Assembly (NCBI GenBank): GCA_023397675.1
Contig: JAEWTV010000102.1
Span: forward strand, 1 to 64,000
Reading direction: 5' to 3'
From: Bacillota bacterium
Lineage (GTDB): Bacteria; Bacillota; Clostridia; Acetivibrionales; JANLFN01
DNA length: 64,000 nucleotides
Shown: in pieces, positions 51,621-61,568 of the stretch
How positions within the stretch are numbered: position 1 is the stretch's first letter
How the letters are laid out: each line of letters opens with the position of its first letter
Translations under genes and position numbers: made by a program
The notes under the pieces: generated by a model
Database searches by the model: none
Told to the model about the DNA's origin: nothing
The model's input: the letters and a program-made list of their open reading frames with translations, nothing else

Positions 51621-52802
51621 ATGATCTCTAAAAAAATGGAACAAAACCTTGTAAACTCTTCTTTTATAAGAGCAATGTTTGAAGAAGGAGAAAAGCTGCG
51701 CAAACAATACGGTGCAGACAAGGTATACGATTTTTCTCTTGGCAACCCTGATAATCCTCCACAGGCAAAGGTAAAGGAAACTCTAAAAAAACTTGTGCTT
51801 GAAGACAGGCCTAATATGCATGCATATATGAGCAATGCAGGCTACCCAGATGTAAGGCAGAAGGTGGCCGAATATATTAAAAAAGAGTCCGGAGTATCTC
51901 TTGGAAGTGAAAATATCATAATGACATGCGGTGCCGCAGCAGCACTTAATGTATGCTTCAAAGCATTGCTGGATCCTGATGATGAGGTTATAGTTCTTTC
52001 GCCATACTTTGTTGAATATCTTTTCTACATAGACAACCATGGTGGCAAACCTGTAATAGTACCTACTAAAAAGGACACCTTTGAGCCGGATCCTGAAGAA
52101 CTTGAGAAACATCTCTCTAAAAGGACAAAGGCTATAATACTAAATACTCCGAACAATCCGACAGGTGTGGTATATAGTGAGAAGGTACTTTCCGAAATTG
52201 CCAAGGTTCTTGAAAGTGCCGAAAAGAAATTCGGAACAACTATCTATGTACTTTCGGACGAACCCTATAACAAAATAATATATGATAATGCTAAAGTACC
52301 GAATATGATGAAACTATTCAAGAATGCCATAATACTAAACTCCTTCAGCAAATCCCTTGCACTTCCGGGTGAACGTATAGGCTATATCGCAATAAGCAGC
52401 AATATTGACAATTACATCGAAGTTTCCGATGCAATGGTTTTTGCCAATAGAACTCTTGGTTTCGTTAATGCACCGGCACTGTTCCAGAAGGTAATTGCAG
52501 AAGCTCTTGAAGAAGAGGTTGATAACACCTTATATAAACAAAGAAGGGATATGCTTTACAATCATCTAACAAGCTTAGGCTTCACCTGTGCCAAACCTCA
52601 GGGTGCATTTTACCTGTTCCCCAAAGCTTTAATTCCTGATGATGTTGAATTCAAAAACCGAGCGTTGAAATACAATCTTATCATTGTTCCCGGAAGCGGC
52701 TTTGGCTGCCCCGGCTATTTCAGACTTGCGTACTGTGTAAGCCCGAAAATGGTTGAAGATTCTTTACCTGCATTTACTGCATTGGCAAAAGAATTTAAAT
52801 AA
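51621..52802 (+). CDS. Class I/II PLP-dependent aminotransferase
   Basis: A 393-residue fold-type I enzyme. The ATG at 51621 has TTGGAG eight bases upstream; a GTG nine bases earlier is inside that site. Visible are DFSLGNPDNPPQAKVKE, GAAAALNVCFKALLDPDDEVIVLSPYFVEY, the NTPNNPTGVVYS substrate loop, the Asp and Tyr of LSDEPYNKIIY, and the PLP Lys in LNSFSKSLALPGERIGY. The exact substrate (aspartate, aromatic or other) is not clear. It forms a two-gene unit with rqcH and ends at a strong terminator. Confidence 0.9.
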   Translation: MISKKMEQNLVNSSFIRAMFEEGEKLRKQYGADKVYDFSLGNPDNPPQAKVKETLKKLVLEDRPNMHAYMSNAGYPDVRQKVAEYIKKESGVSLGSENIIMTCGAAAALNVCFKALLDPDDEVIVLSPYFVEYLFYIDNHGGKPVIVPTKKDTFEPDPEELEKHLSKRTKAIILNTPNNPTGVVYSEKVLSEIAKVLESAEKKFGTTIYVLSDEPYNKIIYDNAKVPNMMKLFKNAIILNSFSKSLALPGERIGYIAISSNIDNYIEVSDAMVFANRTLGFVNAPALFQKVIAEALEEEVDNTLYKQRRDMLYNHLTSLGFTCAKPQGAFYLFPKALIPDDVEFKNRALKYNLIIVPGSGFGCPGYFRLAYCVSPKMVEDSLPAFTALAKEFK

Positions 52803-52827
52803 TCTCAATTCTTGTATATAAAAGTAG

Positions 52828-52858
52828 AAGCCGGCATAAGTGATATGCCGGCTTTGTT
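52828..52858. terminator. Bidirectional terminator, aminotransferase / ogt
   Basis: AAGCCGGCATA (52828-52838) / TATGCCGGCTT (52844-52854) form a perfect 11-bp stem with T tracts (TTGTTT on the plus strand, TTCTACTTTTA on the minus). Both convergent units end here. Confidence 0.9.
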
Positions 52859-53331
52859 TACTTAATTATTCCTTCATGTCTGAGCAGCCATTCCTTACGC
52901 CACAGACCACCCGCATAACCTGTCAGTTTTCCATTACTGCCTACTATTCTGTGGCAGGGAATAATTATTGCAATCCTGTTATTATGGTTTGCTCCGCCTA
53001 CGGCACGAACAGCTTTAGGATTTCCGCATGCCTTAGCAATATCTTTGTAAGATGCGGTATTGCCATAAGGTACTTTTAGCAGTTCATTCCAGACCTTATT
53101 TTGAAAATCCGTCCCCGAAAGTGACAGTTTCAGATTAAAATCAGCCCTATTTCCCCGAAAATATTCATCGAGCTGACTTTTGCAATCTTTGATCACAGCC
53201 GGTTCATTTTCCATTGTTATCAATTCGGGCTGAGTATTGCAAAACTCCAAAGCCTTTATAGAATCTTCACTGGCGGTGATTTGCAGCACTCCTATTGGCG
53301 AGTTGTAATAGGTTCTAAATATTTGATTCAT
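52858..53331 (-). CDS. ogt: Methylated-DNA-protein cysteine methyltransferase
   Basis: A 157-residue suicide repair enzyme that takes methyl groups from O6-methylguanine. The C-terminal domain has the active-site segment IIIPCHRIVGSNGKLTGYAGGLWRKEWLLRHEG with the acceptor Cys in PCHR, the Asn hinge, and the DNA-binding helix KAVRAVGGANHNN. The ATG at 53331 has AAGGGA upstream (the frame is open to a TTG at 53349). It is the last gene in the fmt-to-thiN cluster, 19 bases after thiN. Confidence 0.95.
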   Translation of the reverse strand: MNQIFRTYYNSPIGVLQITASEDSIKALEFCNTQPELITMENEPAVIKDCKSQLDEYFRGNRADFNLKLSLSGTDFQNKVWNELLKVPYGNTASYKDIAKACGNPKAVRAVGGANHNNRIAIIIPCHRIVGSNGKLTGYAGGLWRKEWLLRHEGIIK

Positions 53332-53350
53332 GTTTGATTCCCTTAACAAA

Positions 53351-53986
53351 CTAATCCCTTGCCTTAATTACAAGGAGCAGTCCAGTTTTTATCGTTATCT
53401 CCGCTATATTTTCAGCAAACTCATTACTGACACAACGTGCAGACCCTAATTCCAATGTAAAGTCATTTAACGGATAGTAAAAACCCTTAAGAGTAATTCC
53501 AGTTACCTTATCGGTGAGGGGCAGTAGAGATACCCTAGTATCCTCTTCCCTTTTTAATTCAAGACGATCTCTTATAAGAGTGATTTCATTGTTTTCATTA
53601 ACTATTATGCCCTTTACCCCATTGTCCAGCAGCTTCTTAAGCAGATGAATGTTTGCAATGGAATGGTCTAGACGGCTGCCGACACATCCAATCATGACAA
53701 CTGAATCACAGCCCTTTTCTATTGCAGTTTCAACAGCCAGTTCCGAGTCTGTAAGATCTTTCTGTGAAGGATACTTTAAAATTTCAATACCCTCACGTTT
53801 AAAATGCACCAAGTCTGATTCAAGGATAGAATCAAAATCACCTAATAAAACGTCAGGCTTCAAACCGAGTCTTAATAGGTGATGAGCACCACCGTCCACG
53901 CCGATTATATAATCAATATCTTCAATATGTTTGCCGCAGAAGGAATAATCCTTTATTTCACCGCTGCATGCTATCAATGCCTTCAT
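53351..53986 (-). CDS. thiN: Thiamine pyrophosphokinase
   Basis: Transfers pyrophosphate from ATP to thiamine, giving the cofactor TPP. The 211-residue protein has IIGVDGGAHHLLRLGLKPDVLLGDFDSI in the N-terminal catalytic domain and KYPSQKDLTDSELAVETAI with the Mg-binding Asp, then GCVGSRLDHSIANIHLL. The C-terminal beta domain carries the substrate-binding GFYYPLNDFTLELGSARCVSNEF. It overlaps rpe by 29 bases. Confidence 0.95.
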   Translation of the reverse strand: MKALIACSGEIKDYSFCGKHIEDIDYIIGVDGGAHHLLRLGLKPDVLLGDFDSILESDLVHFKREGIEILKYPSQKDLTDSELAVETAIEKGCDSVVMIGCVGSRLDHSIANIHLLKKLLDNGVKGIIVNENNEITLIRDRLELKREEDTRVSLLPLTDKVTGITLKGFYYPLNDFTLELGSARCVSNEFAENIAEITIKTGLLLVIKARD

Positions 53987-54635
53987 ATGCTTTTTCCCTT
54001 AATTTCTTAATAATTTCGGAAGTATTTACTGCATTAAATATGGTTGTACCTGCAACAAATATATTTGCTCCAGCTTCAGCCGCCCTCTCGATATTACCAA
54101 GGTCAACCCCACCGTCTATTTCTATTTCAACCTTGAGCTTTCTTTCTTTTATCATTGCTTTTAATTCTCTTATTTTTTCGGTAACGGAATCCAAATATGT
54201 CTGACCTCCGAAACCGGGGTTTACAGTCATTAAGAGAACCATATCGATATCCTGCAGGATACAATCTATTGAACTTAAGGGGGTTGCAGGGTTTAAAGCT
54301 ACAGCAGCCCTCTTTCCCTTTTGTTTTATACTTTGTATGACCTTATCAAGATTTTTAGTTACTTCAACGTGTACTGAAATAATATCTGCACCTGCATCTA
54401 TAAATCTATCTATGTACTCTGCCGGGTTTTCTATCATAAGGTGAACATCAAACATGAGACCGGTAACAGATCTTAATGCTTTAACAATAGAGGGACCCAT
54501 TGTAATATTGGGAACAAAGTGCCCATCCATAACATCAATATGGATTATGTCAGCTCCGGCTTTTTCTACTTTTTTTATTTCATCTCCTAATTTAGAAAAG
54601 TCTGCCGCGAGTATAGACGGAGCAATTTTTATCAT
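53958..54635 (-). CDS. rpe: Ribulose-phosphate 3-epimerase
   Basis: Interconverts ribulose-5- and xylulose-5-phosphate in the pentose phosphate pathway. The 225-residue TIM barrel has IAPSILAADFSKLGDEI, the metal-ligand HIDVMDGHFVPNITMGP, DVHLMIENP, VNPGFGGQTYLDSV and EIDGGVDLGNIERAAEAGANIFVAGTTIF. The ATG at 54635 follows AAGGTG; a GTG at 54644 lacks a site. Its 3' end overlaps thiN. It is a standard member of the Firmicute fmt-thiN cluster. Confidence 0.97.
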   Translation of the reverse strand: MIKIAPSILAADFSKLGDEIKKVEKAGADIIHIDVMDGHFVPNITMGPSIVKALRSVTGLMFDVHLMIENPAEYIDRFIDAGADIISVHVEVTKNLDKVIQSIKQKGKRAAVALNPATPLSSIDCILQDIDMVLLMTVNPGFGGQTYLDSVTEKIRELKAMIKERKLKVEIEIDGGVDLGNIERAAEAGANIFVAGTTIFNAVNTSEIIKKLREKAYEGIDSMQR

Positions 54636-54640
54636 TTTTG

Positions 54641-55531
54641 TCACACCTTTTTATTGTATTTTTTATTAAGCTTAAGCAAGTTATAAAACTTTATATATCG
54701 CTCGTATCTTTGCGTATCTATCATTGATCTTTCCAAAGCTTCCTTTACAATACAGCCAGGTTCGCTTATATGGCTGCATCCGGTATATTTACATTTCCCG
54801 GTTAGGTTATCAAACTCATGGTAATACAAGGAAAGCTCTTCACATTTAATATCCGGGAGCTCCATTGTACTAAAACCAGGTGTATCTGCAATGAGGCCGC
54901 CTTCTTCCAGGTAAAGCAGTTCAGCATGTCTTGTGGTATGCTTTCCTCTTTCTATCCTATCGCTTATACTTCCCGTCTCCATAACCATAGTTTTCATTAT
55001 TTTATTAAGGATTGTGGATTTTCCTACACCTGATTGCCCCGCAAAAACCGTTATGTTATCCTTTAGCTCTTCCCTTAACTTTTCAAATCCAATGTCCTTA
55101 ACAGAACTTAACGGAAGACATTTATAATGTGCCTTCCCGTATGCTTCAGAAATTCTCTGATAGGTACTGTCTTCATCAAGGTCAATCTTGTTGATACAAA
55201 TAATAGCTTTAATGCCTTGTATTGATGCTGATATAAGCAGCTTATCAAGCAGTTCGAAATCCGGATTGGGTGATTTTGCCGCAACAACGATCGCCAGCTG
55301 TGTAACATTTGCTATGGCAGGGCGTACAAGTTCCGAAGACCTTTCATGGATTTCATCTATATTGCCGATAAGTTTTTCTTCATCAACAACAGATATTCTA
55401 ACCCGGTCACCAGGAAGAGGGGTTATCTTATCCTTCCTGAATACTCCACGGGCTTTGCATTCATATAACCTATCAGCGGTCTTAATATAATAAAACCCAC
55501 CAATGCCTTTTAATATAATGCCCTCTGGCAA
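54641..55531 (-). CDS. rsgA: Ribosome small subunit-dependent GTPase A
   Basis: A circularly permuted GTPase that tests 30S subunit maturation. The start is the TTG at 55531 (LPEGIILKG..., AAGGAAGGTGG upstream); an ATG frame open to 55576 lies inside prkC. The OB-fold (about 1-70) is followed by the GTPase with G4 ICINKIDLD, G1 FAGQSGVGKSTILN, G2/G3 KHTTRH and DTPGFS. The C-terminal zinc knuckle has CKYTGCSHISEPGC. The length of 296 residues is normal. Confidence 0.96.
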   Translation of the reverse strand: MPEGIILKGIGGFYYIKTADRLYECKARGVFRKDKITPLPGDRVRISVVDEEKLIGNIDEIHERSSELVRPAIANVTQLAIVVAAKSPNPDFELLDKLLISASIQGIKAIICINKIDLDEDSTYQRISEAYGKAHYKCLPLSSVKDIGFEKLREELKDNITVFAGQSGVGKSTILNKIMKTMVMETGSISDRIERGKHTTRHAELLYLEEGGLIADTPGFSTMELPDIKCEELSLYYHEFDNLTGKCKYTGCSHISEPGCIVKEALERSMIDTQRYERYIKFYNLLKLNKKYNKKV

Positions 55532-55544
55532 ACTGCCACCTTCC

Positions 55545-57482
55545 TTATGGTAGGATGACAGAGTCATCCAATACATCCTTATTATTAATAAATATCTTTA
55601 CGTTAGTCTTTCCACCGTTAGGAACCGGTATTGATACCCTTACAGGGAAATCAGATTTTTTAACAGTTTCATTCTTTAGCACTTCCATAACGTTGGTATC
55701 TGAAGGAGTTGCTTCTACTCGTAAGTTCACGGTATCACCCGGATAGTTGCCGGGGTTATCCAAAGTAATAATTTTAGTTACATTAGTTCTCGCAGTAGCA
55801 CTACTACTGCTGCTGAAATAAATGTCTACTGGTGTATCCTCATTAACCTCTGTAGTTGCTTCAGGTTTTTGGTTTGTAATCTTACCCGTAGAATTGCTGC
55901 CTTCTGGATATATTTTTCCTATTTTGAGCCCAGCTTCAGCAAGGGCCTTTTTTGCTTCTGATTCAGTCATGTTTAAGAGATTAGGTACACGTGTTTTCTT
56001 TATCTCCGGTCCCTTGCTTACATAAACTATTACAGTGCTTCCCGGCTCGATTTTTTCTCCTTCTGCAGGATCGGTTCTTGTAACAAAGTCCTTCGCTACA
56101 TCACTGAATTCATACTGTATGTCATACTTGATATTAGCGTTATCAAGCTTTCTTTCAGCTTCTCTTATTTCAATCTTTAACAGTGGAGGCATATTAACCT
56201 GTTCAGGACCGCTGCTAACAAAGAGTGTTAAAGTACCATACCCGTCCGGTTTTAATGTAACTCCTTCTTTTGGATTCTGCCTTATAATTATATCCTTTTC
56301 AACAGTCTTACTGCTTTCTGTCTTGACTTCAGGTTTAATTCCGTTCTGTTTAAGTTCATCCAGCACTTCATTAATATTTCGTCCTTCATAATTCTTTACT
56401 GCAAATTCCTTGCTGGTCTTATCAGACGAAAGCTGCGGCTTGACTACCGAATAACCTACATATACTGAAATAGCAATTACAATTACTGCTGTGATTATTG
56501 CAAAAATTACAGTAAGTTTGTCAGCCTTTTTCCTTTCACCATTATTGGGTTTTTCCTCTTTGATACGGAAATCTTCTTTTCTAACAGGAGGTGGGGTTCC
56601 GATAGCCTGTAATCTTCTGGTGGGGCTGCCTTCCATACTTTCTGAAACAACAAAAGCACCATTGGGTTCCTTTATAACCCTATACAAGTCCTGAAGCATA
56701 TCGCCTGCAGACTGATACCTTTTTGTCTGGTCCTTCCTAATTGCCTTCAAAATGATTTCATTAACTCCGCTTGGTATCTCGGGGTTAATATTAATCGGGC
56801 TTTCTGGTTCATCTTGAATATGCTTTATAGCTACAGCTACGGGGGAATCCCCATCAAAAGGAAGTTTTCCTGTGACAAGCTCATAAAGAGTTATTCCAAG
56901 CGAATAAATATCTGATTTTTCATCAATATATCCACCTCTTGCCTGCTCTGGTGAAAAATAATGGACTGAGCCAATAGTACTTCCAACCATAGTAATAGTA
57001 GCAGATGAAACAGCACGTGCTATACCGAAATCGGTAACCTTTACAATGCCATCATTTGTAAGCATTATATTGTGAGGTTTAATATCACGATGAACTATAT
57101 GATTTCTGTGCGCGTGCTCAATTGCAGAACAAATCTGTATACTGATATCAATGGCATCTCTCCAGTTCAAAACTCCCCTTCTATTAAGGAATTCCTTAAG
57201 AGTAATGCCATCTATATATTCCATTACAATATAATGGGTATTTTCTTCATGACCAACATCATAAATCGAAACAATATTCGGGTGGGACAGGCTTGCTGCT
57301 GCTTGAGCCTCTATTTTGAATCTTCTTACAAACTCATCGTCATTTGTATATTCCTGCCTTAAAATCTTTATAGCAACAAATCTATTTAGAAAGTGGCACT
57401 TGGCTTTATAAACGATAGCCATTCCGCCTCCGCCGATCTTTTCAAGCAGTTCATATCTATTTCCAAGCATTTGACCTTCCAA
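55545..57482 (-). CDS. prkC: PASTA-domain Ser/Thr protein kinase
   Basis: A 645-residue kinase of the PrkC/StkP type that senses muropeptides or lipid II and regulates growth, cell wall and spore exit. The cytosolic kinase domain (about 10-270) has GGGGMAIVYKA, the catalytic loop IVHRDIKPHNIML and DFGIAR. One membrane helix lies around 325-348, followed by three PASTA repeats (about 355-565) and a shorter C-terminal beta domain to 645. The TTG at 57482 has GAGGTG upstream; an ATG at 57470 is the alternative. It is paired with the phosphatase prpC, 46 bases away, as in most Firmicutes. Confidence 0.96.
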   Translation of the reverse strand: MEGQMLGNRYELLEKIGGGGMAIVYKAKCHFLNRFVAIKILRQEYTNDDEFVRRFKIEAQAAASLSHPNIVSIYDVGHEENTHYIVMEYIDGITLKEFLNRRGVLNWRDAIDISIQICSAIEHAHRNHIVHRDIKPHNIMLTNDGIVKVTDFGIARAVSSATITMVGSTIGSVHYFSPEQARGGYIDEKSDIYSLGITLYELVTGKLPFDGDSPVAVAIKHIQDEPESPININPEIPSGVNEIILKAIRKDQTKRYQSAGDMLQDLYRVIKEPNGAFVVSESMEGSPTRRLQAIGTPPPVRKEDFRIKEEKPNNGERKKADKLTVIFAIITAVIVIAISVYVGYSVVKPQLSSDKTSKEFAVKNYEGRNINEVLDELKQNGIKPEVKTESSKTVEKDIIIRQNPKEGVTLKPDGYGTLTLFVSSGPEQVNMPPLLKIEIREAERKLDNANIKYDIQYEFSDVAKDFVTRTDPAEGEKIEPGSTVIVYVSKGPEIKKTRVPNLLNMTESEAKKALAEAGLKIGKIYPEGSNSTGKITNQKPEATTEVNEDTPVDIYFSSSSSATARTNVTKIITLDNPGNYPGDTVNLRVEATPSDTNVMEVLKNETVKKSDFPVRVSIPVPNGGKTNVKIFINNKDVLDDSVILP

Positions 57483-57528
57483 TTATAACACCTCTATTCT
57501 ACTTATACCTGTTATTAAATGCGAAGAA

Positions 57529-58266
57529 CTAATCAATTTTTATTGCCATTACCGTAACATTATCGTCTCCGCCTCTGCTATTAGCAATCTCTACAAGAGT
57601 TGAGCATATTTTTTCAGTATCATCATTGTTATTTATAATATCCATAATCTCATTTTCATTGACCATATTTGTTAACCCGTCAGTACATAACAGAACAACA
57701 TCATTTTTTCTAATAGTATAGACGTAAGAATCAATTGTAATGTTCTGTTCACAGCCTATAGCCCGTGTCAATACATTTCGTTTCGGGTGGTTAACAGCTT
57801 CTTCTTTTGTAATAGTACCGTTCTTTATTAATTCCTGTATGTATGTATGATCCATTGTAAGCTTTTCAATTTCATCTTCTCTTATCAGGAAAGCACTGCT
57901 GTCTCCTACATGACCGAGGAAGAGCTTATCTTCGTGAATTACTGCTACAATAAGGGTAGTTCCCATACCATGATTGGATTCCTGCTCGGAAGCATCTGAA
58001 AATATTTTTTCATTGGCACTAAGCATTGCAGCAGTGATAGAATCAGGAATGAGTTTTTCATCCTTGAAGGACTCAGGATAATCAATTATAAATTTACTTA
58101 CAATATCAACAGCCATTTTACTTGCTACTTCTCCTGAGTTGTGGCCGCCCATACCGTCAGCAACAACAAAAGACAGCGGTACATCCGGGTACCCTGTTAT
58201 AATGTTACAGCTATCCTCATTGGTTTCTCTGATAATCCCCCTGTCACTCTTAAAAGCGAATTTCAC
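57529..58266 (-). CDS. prpC: PP2C-type Ser/Thr phosphatase
   Basis: Removes phosphate from PrkC and its targets. The 245-residue protein has a GTG start (GGGAG upstream). The metal-binding Asp residues are in VVADGMGGHNSGEVAS, GTTLIVAVIHEDKLFLGHVGDSSAFL, DGLTNMVNENEIMDI and GGDDNVTV, all in the expected order. It is followed by prkC in the same operon, giving a matched on/off pair. Confidence 0.97.
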   Translation of the reverse strand: MKFAFKSDRGIIRETNEDSCNIITGYPDVPLSFVVADGMGGHNSGEVASKMAVDIVSKFIIDYPESFKDEKLIPDSITAAMLSANEKIFSDASEQESNHGMGTTLIVAVIHEDKLFLGHVGDSSAFLIREDEIEKLTMDHTYIQELIKNGTITKEEAVNHPKRNVLTRAIGCEQNITIDSYVYTIRKNDVVLLCTDGLTNMVNENEIMDIINNNDDTEKICSTLVEIANSRGGDDNVTVMAIKID

Positions 58267-58282
58267 CTTACCACTCCCAATT

Positions 58283-59356
58283 TTATGTCATATCTGTCTG
58301 ATTAATACTGTCTGTCATTTTTTCGCTGATTATGTTTCTGCGCAATTGACCGCATGCAGCATTAATATCGCTTCCCAGTTCCCTTCTTACCGTGGTTTCA
58401 ATGCCATTACGTTCAAGAATACTCTTAAACTTCTCTATAACATTCCTTGAACTCTTATGATAACTTGTACCTTCCACATTATTTACCGGTATAAGGTTAA
58501 CATGGCAAAGCATGCCCTTTAATTTGTGAGCAAGCGTGACGGCATCCTCAGCGGAATCGTTAACACCGCTTACCATCGCATATTCAAAAGTAATTCTCCT
58601 TTTAGTAACCTCTGTATATATCTTACATGCTTCAATTATTTTGTCAATACGGTACTTCCCATTAATGGGCATCATCTGAAGCCGCTTCTCGTCTGTAGGT
58701 GCATGAAGCGAAATAGACAGCGTCACAGGCATGTTTTCCTTTGAAAACCTTAGGATTTCCGGCACAAGTCCACATGTAGAAACTGATATATGCCTCATGC
58801 CTATATTTAAACCTTCTGGATGATTTACAAGATGTAAAAACTTAACTATGTTATCGTAATTATCAAAGGGCTCACCTATACCCATTATAACAATATTGCT
58901 TATTTTTTGTCCTGCATCATTCTGGATAGAAATTATCTCATCAAGCATTTCTCCTGCTGTCAAATTCCGTACAAAGCCTATCCCAGTAGAAGCACAGAAT
59001 TTACAGCCCATTTTACACCCAACCTGTGACGAAATACATGCGCTGTAGCCATGTACATACTTCATAAGAACACTTTCTACGATATTTCCATCCTTTAACG
59101 CAAATATGTATTTTGCAGTTTCATCTATTTTAGAAACAAGTTTCTGTTCTATACCAAGCTTTCCGATATAAAACTTTTCATTAAGAGCCGTTCTCAGGGA
59201 CTTGGATAGATTGGTCATCTGTTCAATATCCTTTATCCCCTTATGTATCCATTGGAATACCTGTTTAGCCCTGAACTTTTCAAGACCTAACTCTGTAAAT
59301 TTCTCCTGCAGCTCATCTATGGTGAGATCCAGAAGGTCTATCTTTCCTTCCATCAC
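58283..59356 (-). CDS. rlmN: Dual-specificity 23S rRNA (A2503) / tRNA (A37) C2-methyltransferase
   Basis: A radical SAM enzyme that methylates A2503 in the peptidyl-transferase centre. The 357-residue protein has the CxxxCxxC cluster in [21 protein letters not shown], the N-terminal HhH-like segment (about 10-70) and the second Cys in AACGQL near the end. The GTG at 59356 overlaps the rsmB stop by four bases (GTGA); an ATG follows immediately. Confidence 0.96.
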   Translation of the reverse strand: MMEGKIDLLDLTIDELQEKFTELGLEKFRAKQVFQWIHKGIKDIEQMTNLSKSLRTALNEKFYIGKLGIEQKLVSKIDETAKYIFALKDGNIVESVLMKYVHGYSACISSQVGCKMGCKFCASTGIGFVRNLTAGEMLDEIISIQNDAGQKISNIVIMGIGEPFDNYDNIVKFLHLVNHPEGLNIGMRHISVSTCGLVPEILRFSKENMPVTLSISLHAPTDEKRLQMMPINGKYRIDKIIEACKIYTEVTKRRITFEYAMVSGVNDSAEDAVTLAHKLKGMLCHVNLIPVNNVEGTSYHKSSRNVIEKFKSILERNGIETTVRRELGSDINAACGQLRRNIISEKMTDSINQTDMT

Positions 59357-60708
59357 AATAATCTCCTCATCTTTGCTATGAAAAATCCATCTATTCCATC
59401 TATGTTCGGATAAAGCTGAAGCATACCCTTTTCGTTGTCAGTCTTGCGTAACCTGGCAGGCAGTATATCTGAAATGTCATCCATTACAAAATCCTTATGG
59501 CTTTCAAGAAAACATTTTACCATTCCTGAATTTTCATCTTCCTCAATGGTACAGGTACTGTACAATAAGGTTCCTCCGGGTTTAACATAGCTTGAAGAAG
59601 TATCAAGTATTTTTTTCTGAAGGCTAAGAATTTCCTTTTTATCGCCTTCCGCCCTTGACCATTTTATGTCAGGCTTCTTGCTTATTATTCCAAAACCCGT
59701 ACAAGGGACATCTGCCAACACCCTATCCGCCTTACCAGTATAATTATCGTCAAGCATTGTTGCATCATACATTTCCGCTTTAACAATATTAGTTCCAAGT
59801 CTTTTAGCGGCTTCCTCAATAAGTTTTATTTTATGCTCATGCACATCTCTTGCAATAACAGTACCATTATCCTTCATAAGCTGGGCGAGATGTGTTGCTT
59901 TCCCTCCAGGAGCGCTGCATACATCTATAATTCGTTCACCGGGCTTTGGATCAAGTATTATACCGGCAAGCATGGAGCTTTCTCCCTGAACCTGAAGCAT
60001 TCCGTTTTTAAAGGCTTCAAGTCCTGCAATATTTGAGGAACCCTTTATAATTAGCGCTTCATCAGAATACAAACCAGGTTTTATATCAAGTCCGCTATTT
60101 TTCAATTGTTCAACCAATTGGTCTTTTGTTGTCTTTAGCGTATTTACGCGGACAGTAAGCTCAGGAATCTTATTATTACTTTCAAGAAGGGCTTCTGTAA
60201 ATTCTTTTCCAAACCTGGATAGCCATTCTTTTACCATCCATTCAGGGTGTGAATACCTGACAGAAAGGTAGCGGACAGTATCTTTTTGACTATCCGGATA
60301 TTTAATGCTATCCCTGTTTCTGGAAAGACTTCTTAAAACACCATTTACGAACCTGCTGGAAGCCTGATGACCATATTTTTTAGAAAGGTTAACACTCTCG
60401 TTGCATGCAGCCGAATCGGGAACCTTGTCCATGAACATTATCTGATAAGCCCCAAGTCTTAATATATTCAGAACCCATGGTGAGATTTTCTTAAGTTTTA
60501 TGCTTGAAAATTGCTCAATAAACCAATCAAGCGTCAGCTTGTACTTTGTAACACCATATACAATCTCGGTGATAAAAGCCCTGTCAACACCCTTCAGGTC
60601 CGCAGATGCCATATGTTTATTCAGTGCAATATTTGAATAAGCACCTTTTTCATTAATATCATAAATTATTTTAAGGGCCGTTTCCCTTGGTATATCCAAA
60701 CCCATCAT
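59353..60708 (-). CDS. rsmB: 16S rRNA (cytosine-967 C5) methyltransferase
   Basis: Makes m5C967 in 16S rRNA. The 451-residue protein has the N-terminal NusB-like RNA-binding domain (about 1-135, [25 protein letters not shown]) and the SAM-dependent domain with [35 protein letters not shown] and [13 protein letters not shown]. The two catalytic Cys lie in DVPCTG and STCT. AAAGGAAAATAA precedes the tandem ATGATG start. The cluster continues from here into rlmN. Confidence 0.96.
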   Translation of the reverse strand: MMGLDIPRETALKIIYDINEKGAYSNIALNKHMASADLKGVDRAFITEIVYGVTKYKLTLDWFIEQFSSIKLKKISPWVLNILRLGAYQIMFMDKVPDSAACNESVNLSKKYGHQASSRFVNGVLRSLSRNRDSIKYPDSQKDTVRYLSVRYSHPEWMVKEWLSRFGKEFTEALLESNNKIPELTVRVNTLKTTKDQLVEQLKNSGLDIKPGLYSDEALIIKGSSNIAGLEAFKNGMLQVQGESSMLAGIILDPKPGERIIDVCSAPGGKATHLAQLMKDNGTVIARDVHEHKIKLIEEAAKRLGTNIVKAEMYDATMLDDNYTGKADRVLADVPCTGFGIISKKPDIKWSRAEGDKKEILSLQKKILDTSSSYVKPGGTLLYSTCTIEEDENSGMVKCFLESHKDFVMDDISDILPARLRKTDNEKGMLQLYPNIDGIDGFFIAKMRRLL

Positions 60709-60792
60709 TTATTTTCCTTTTAAATTTTATATAACAAACATTATACCATTTATAATAAGCATTATTCCAAAATTTATATTAAGTTAAGAATA

Positions 60793-61413
60793 TTATTCGT
60801 CGGATTTTTCTGCTTTCATAAGGAACAACGAATATTTAACCTCAGTACAGTCAATTACTTTTGTATCACTGAAGAAAACTTCATATGTAACTCCCCTAAA
60901 ACCTATCTTTTCTAATAATTCTTTCAGTTCATCCTGTTCAAAACCATTATGGCCGTCAAAATCCTGTTCAGATTTATGAAAAACACCATCATCTTTTGAT
61001 AATTCTACGATACATAATTGTCCATTATTTTTTAAGAGTGTATGTAGATTTATAAGAGTTGTTTCTGTGTCTTTTATATGATGTAATGCCATTGAAGTAT
61101 AGATTACGTCATATTTTTCAGTTAATTCTACTTGTTTATTGATATCTATTTGCACAGCCTTCATATTCTTAATACTGTGTTTGCTAATTTTTTCATTAAC
61201 TACATCTATCATACCCTTCGCAGTATCAACGAGGGTGATGCTTTCAAACTTTTCGAAAAGGTTAAAACTTACTAAACCCGTACCGCATCCAAATTCCAAA
61301 GCTGTAAAATGTTCTGCAATATTAATTGTTTCTTGTATCTTTTCTGCAATTATCTTTGCTCTCTTTACTCTTTCGTTGGTATCCCATTTAAATGCTTCAA
61401 CACTAAAATCCAT
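60793..61413 (-). CDS. Class I SAM-dependent methyltransferase inserted in the fmt-thiN cluster
   Basis: A 206-residue Rossmann methyltransferase. Motif I is ALEFGCGTGLVSFNLFEKF with the SAM acidic residue in LVDTAKGMIDVV, followed by motifs IV to VI (VIYTSMALHHIKDTE, LLKNNGQLCIVELSKDDG). The ATG at 61413 has GAGGGA upstream. It stands between yugP and rsmB, where most Firmicutes have no such gene; it may be an inserted paralogue of general ubiE-type methyltransferases. Substrate unknown. Confidence 0.85.
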   Translation of the reverse strand: MDFSVEAFKWDTNERVKRAKIIAEKIQETINIAEHFTALEFGCGTGLVSFNLFEKFESITLVDTAKGMIDVVNEKISKHSIKNMKAVQIDINKQVELTEKYDVIYTSMALHHIKDTETTLINLHTLLKNNGQLCIVELSKDDGVFHKSEQDFDGHNGFEQDELKELLEKIGFRGVTYEVFFSDTKVIDCTEVKYSLFLMKAEKSDE

Positions 61414-61568
61414 ATTTCCCTCATAAGAATAAAAAATAGAGACTAACATAGTCCACTATAATTGTAACAAATTAAAATATTTTTGTCCCATTTACACCAT
61501 ACAATTCCTTAACTATCCCTTAAACAACGTTTAACTGTAAATTGTACATTGTAAACTGTACACTTGAT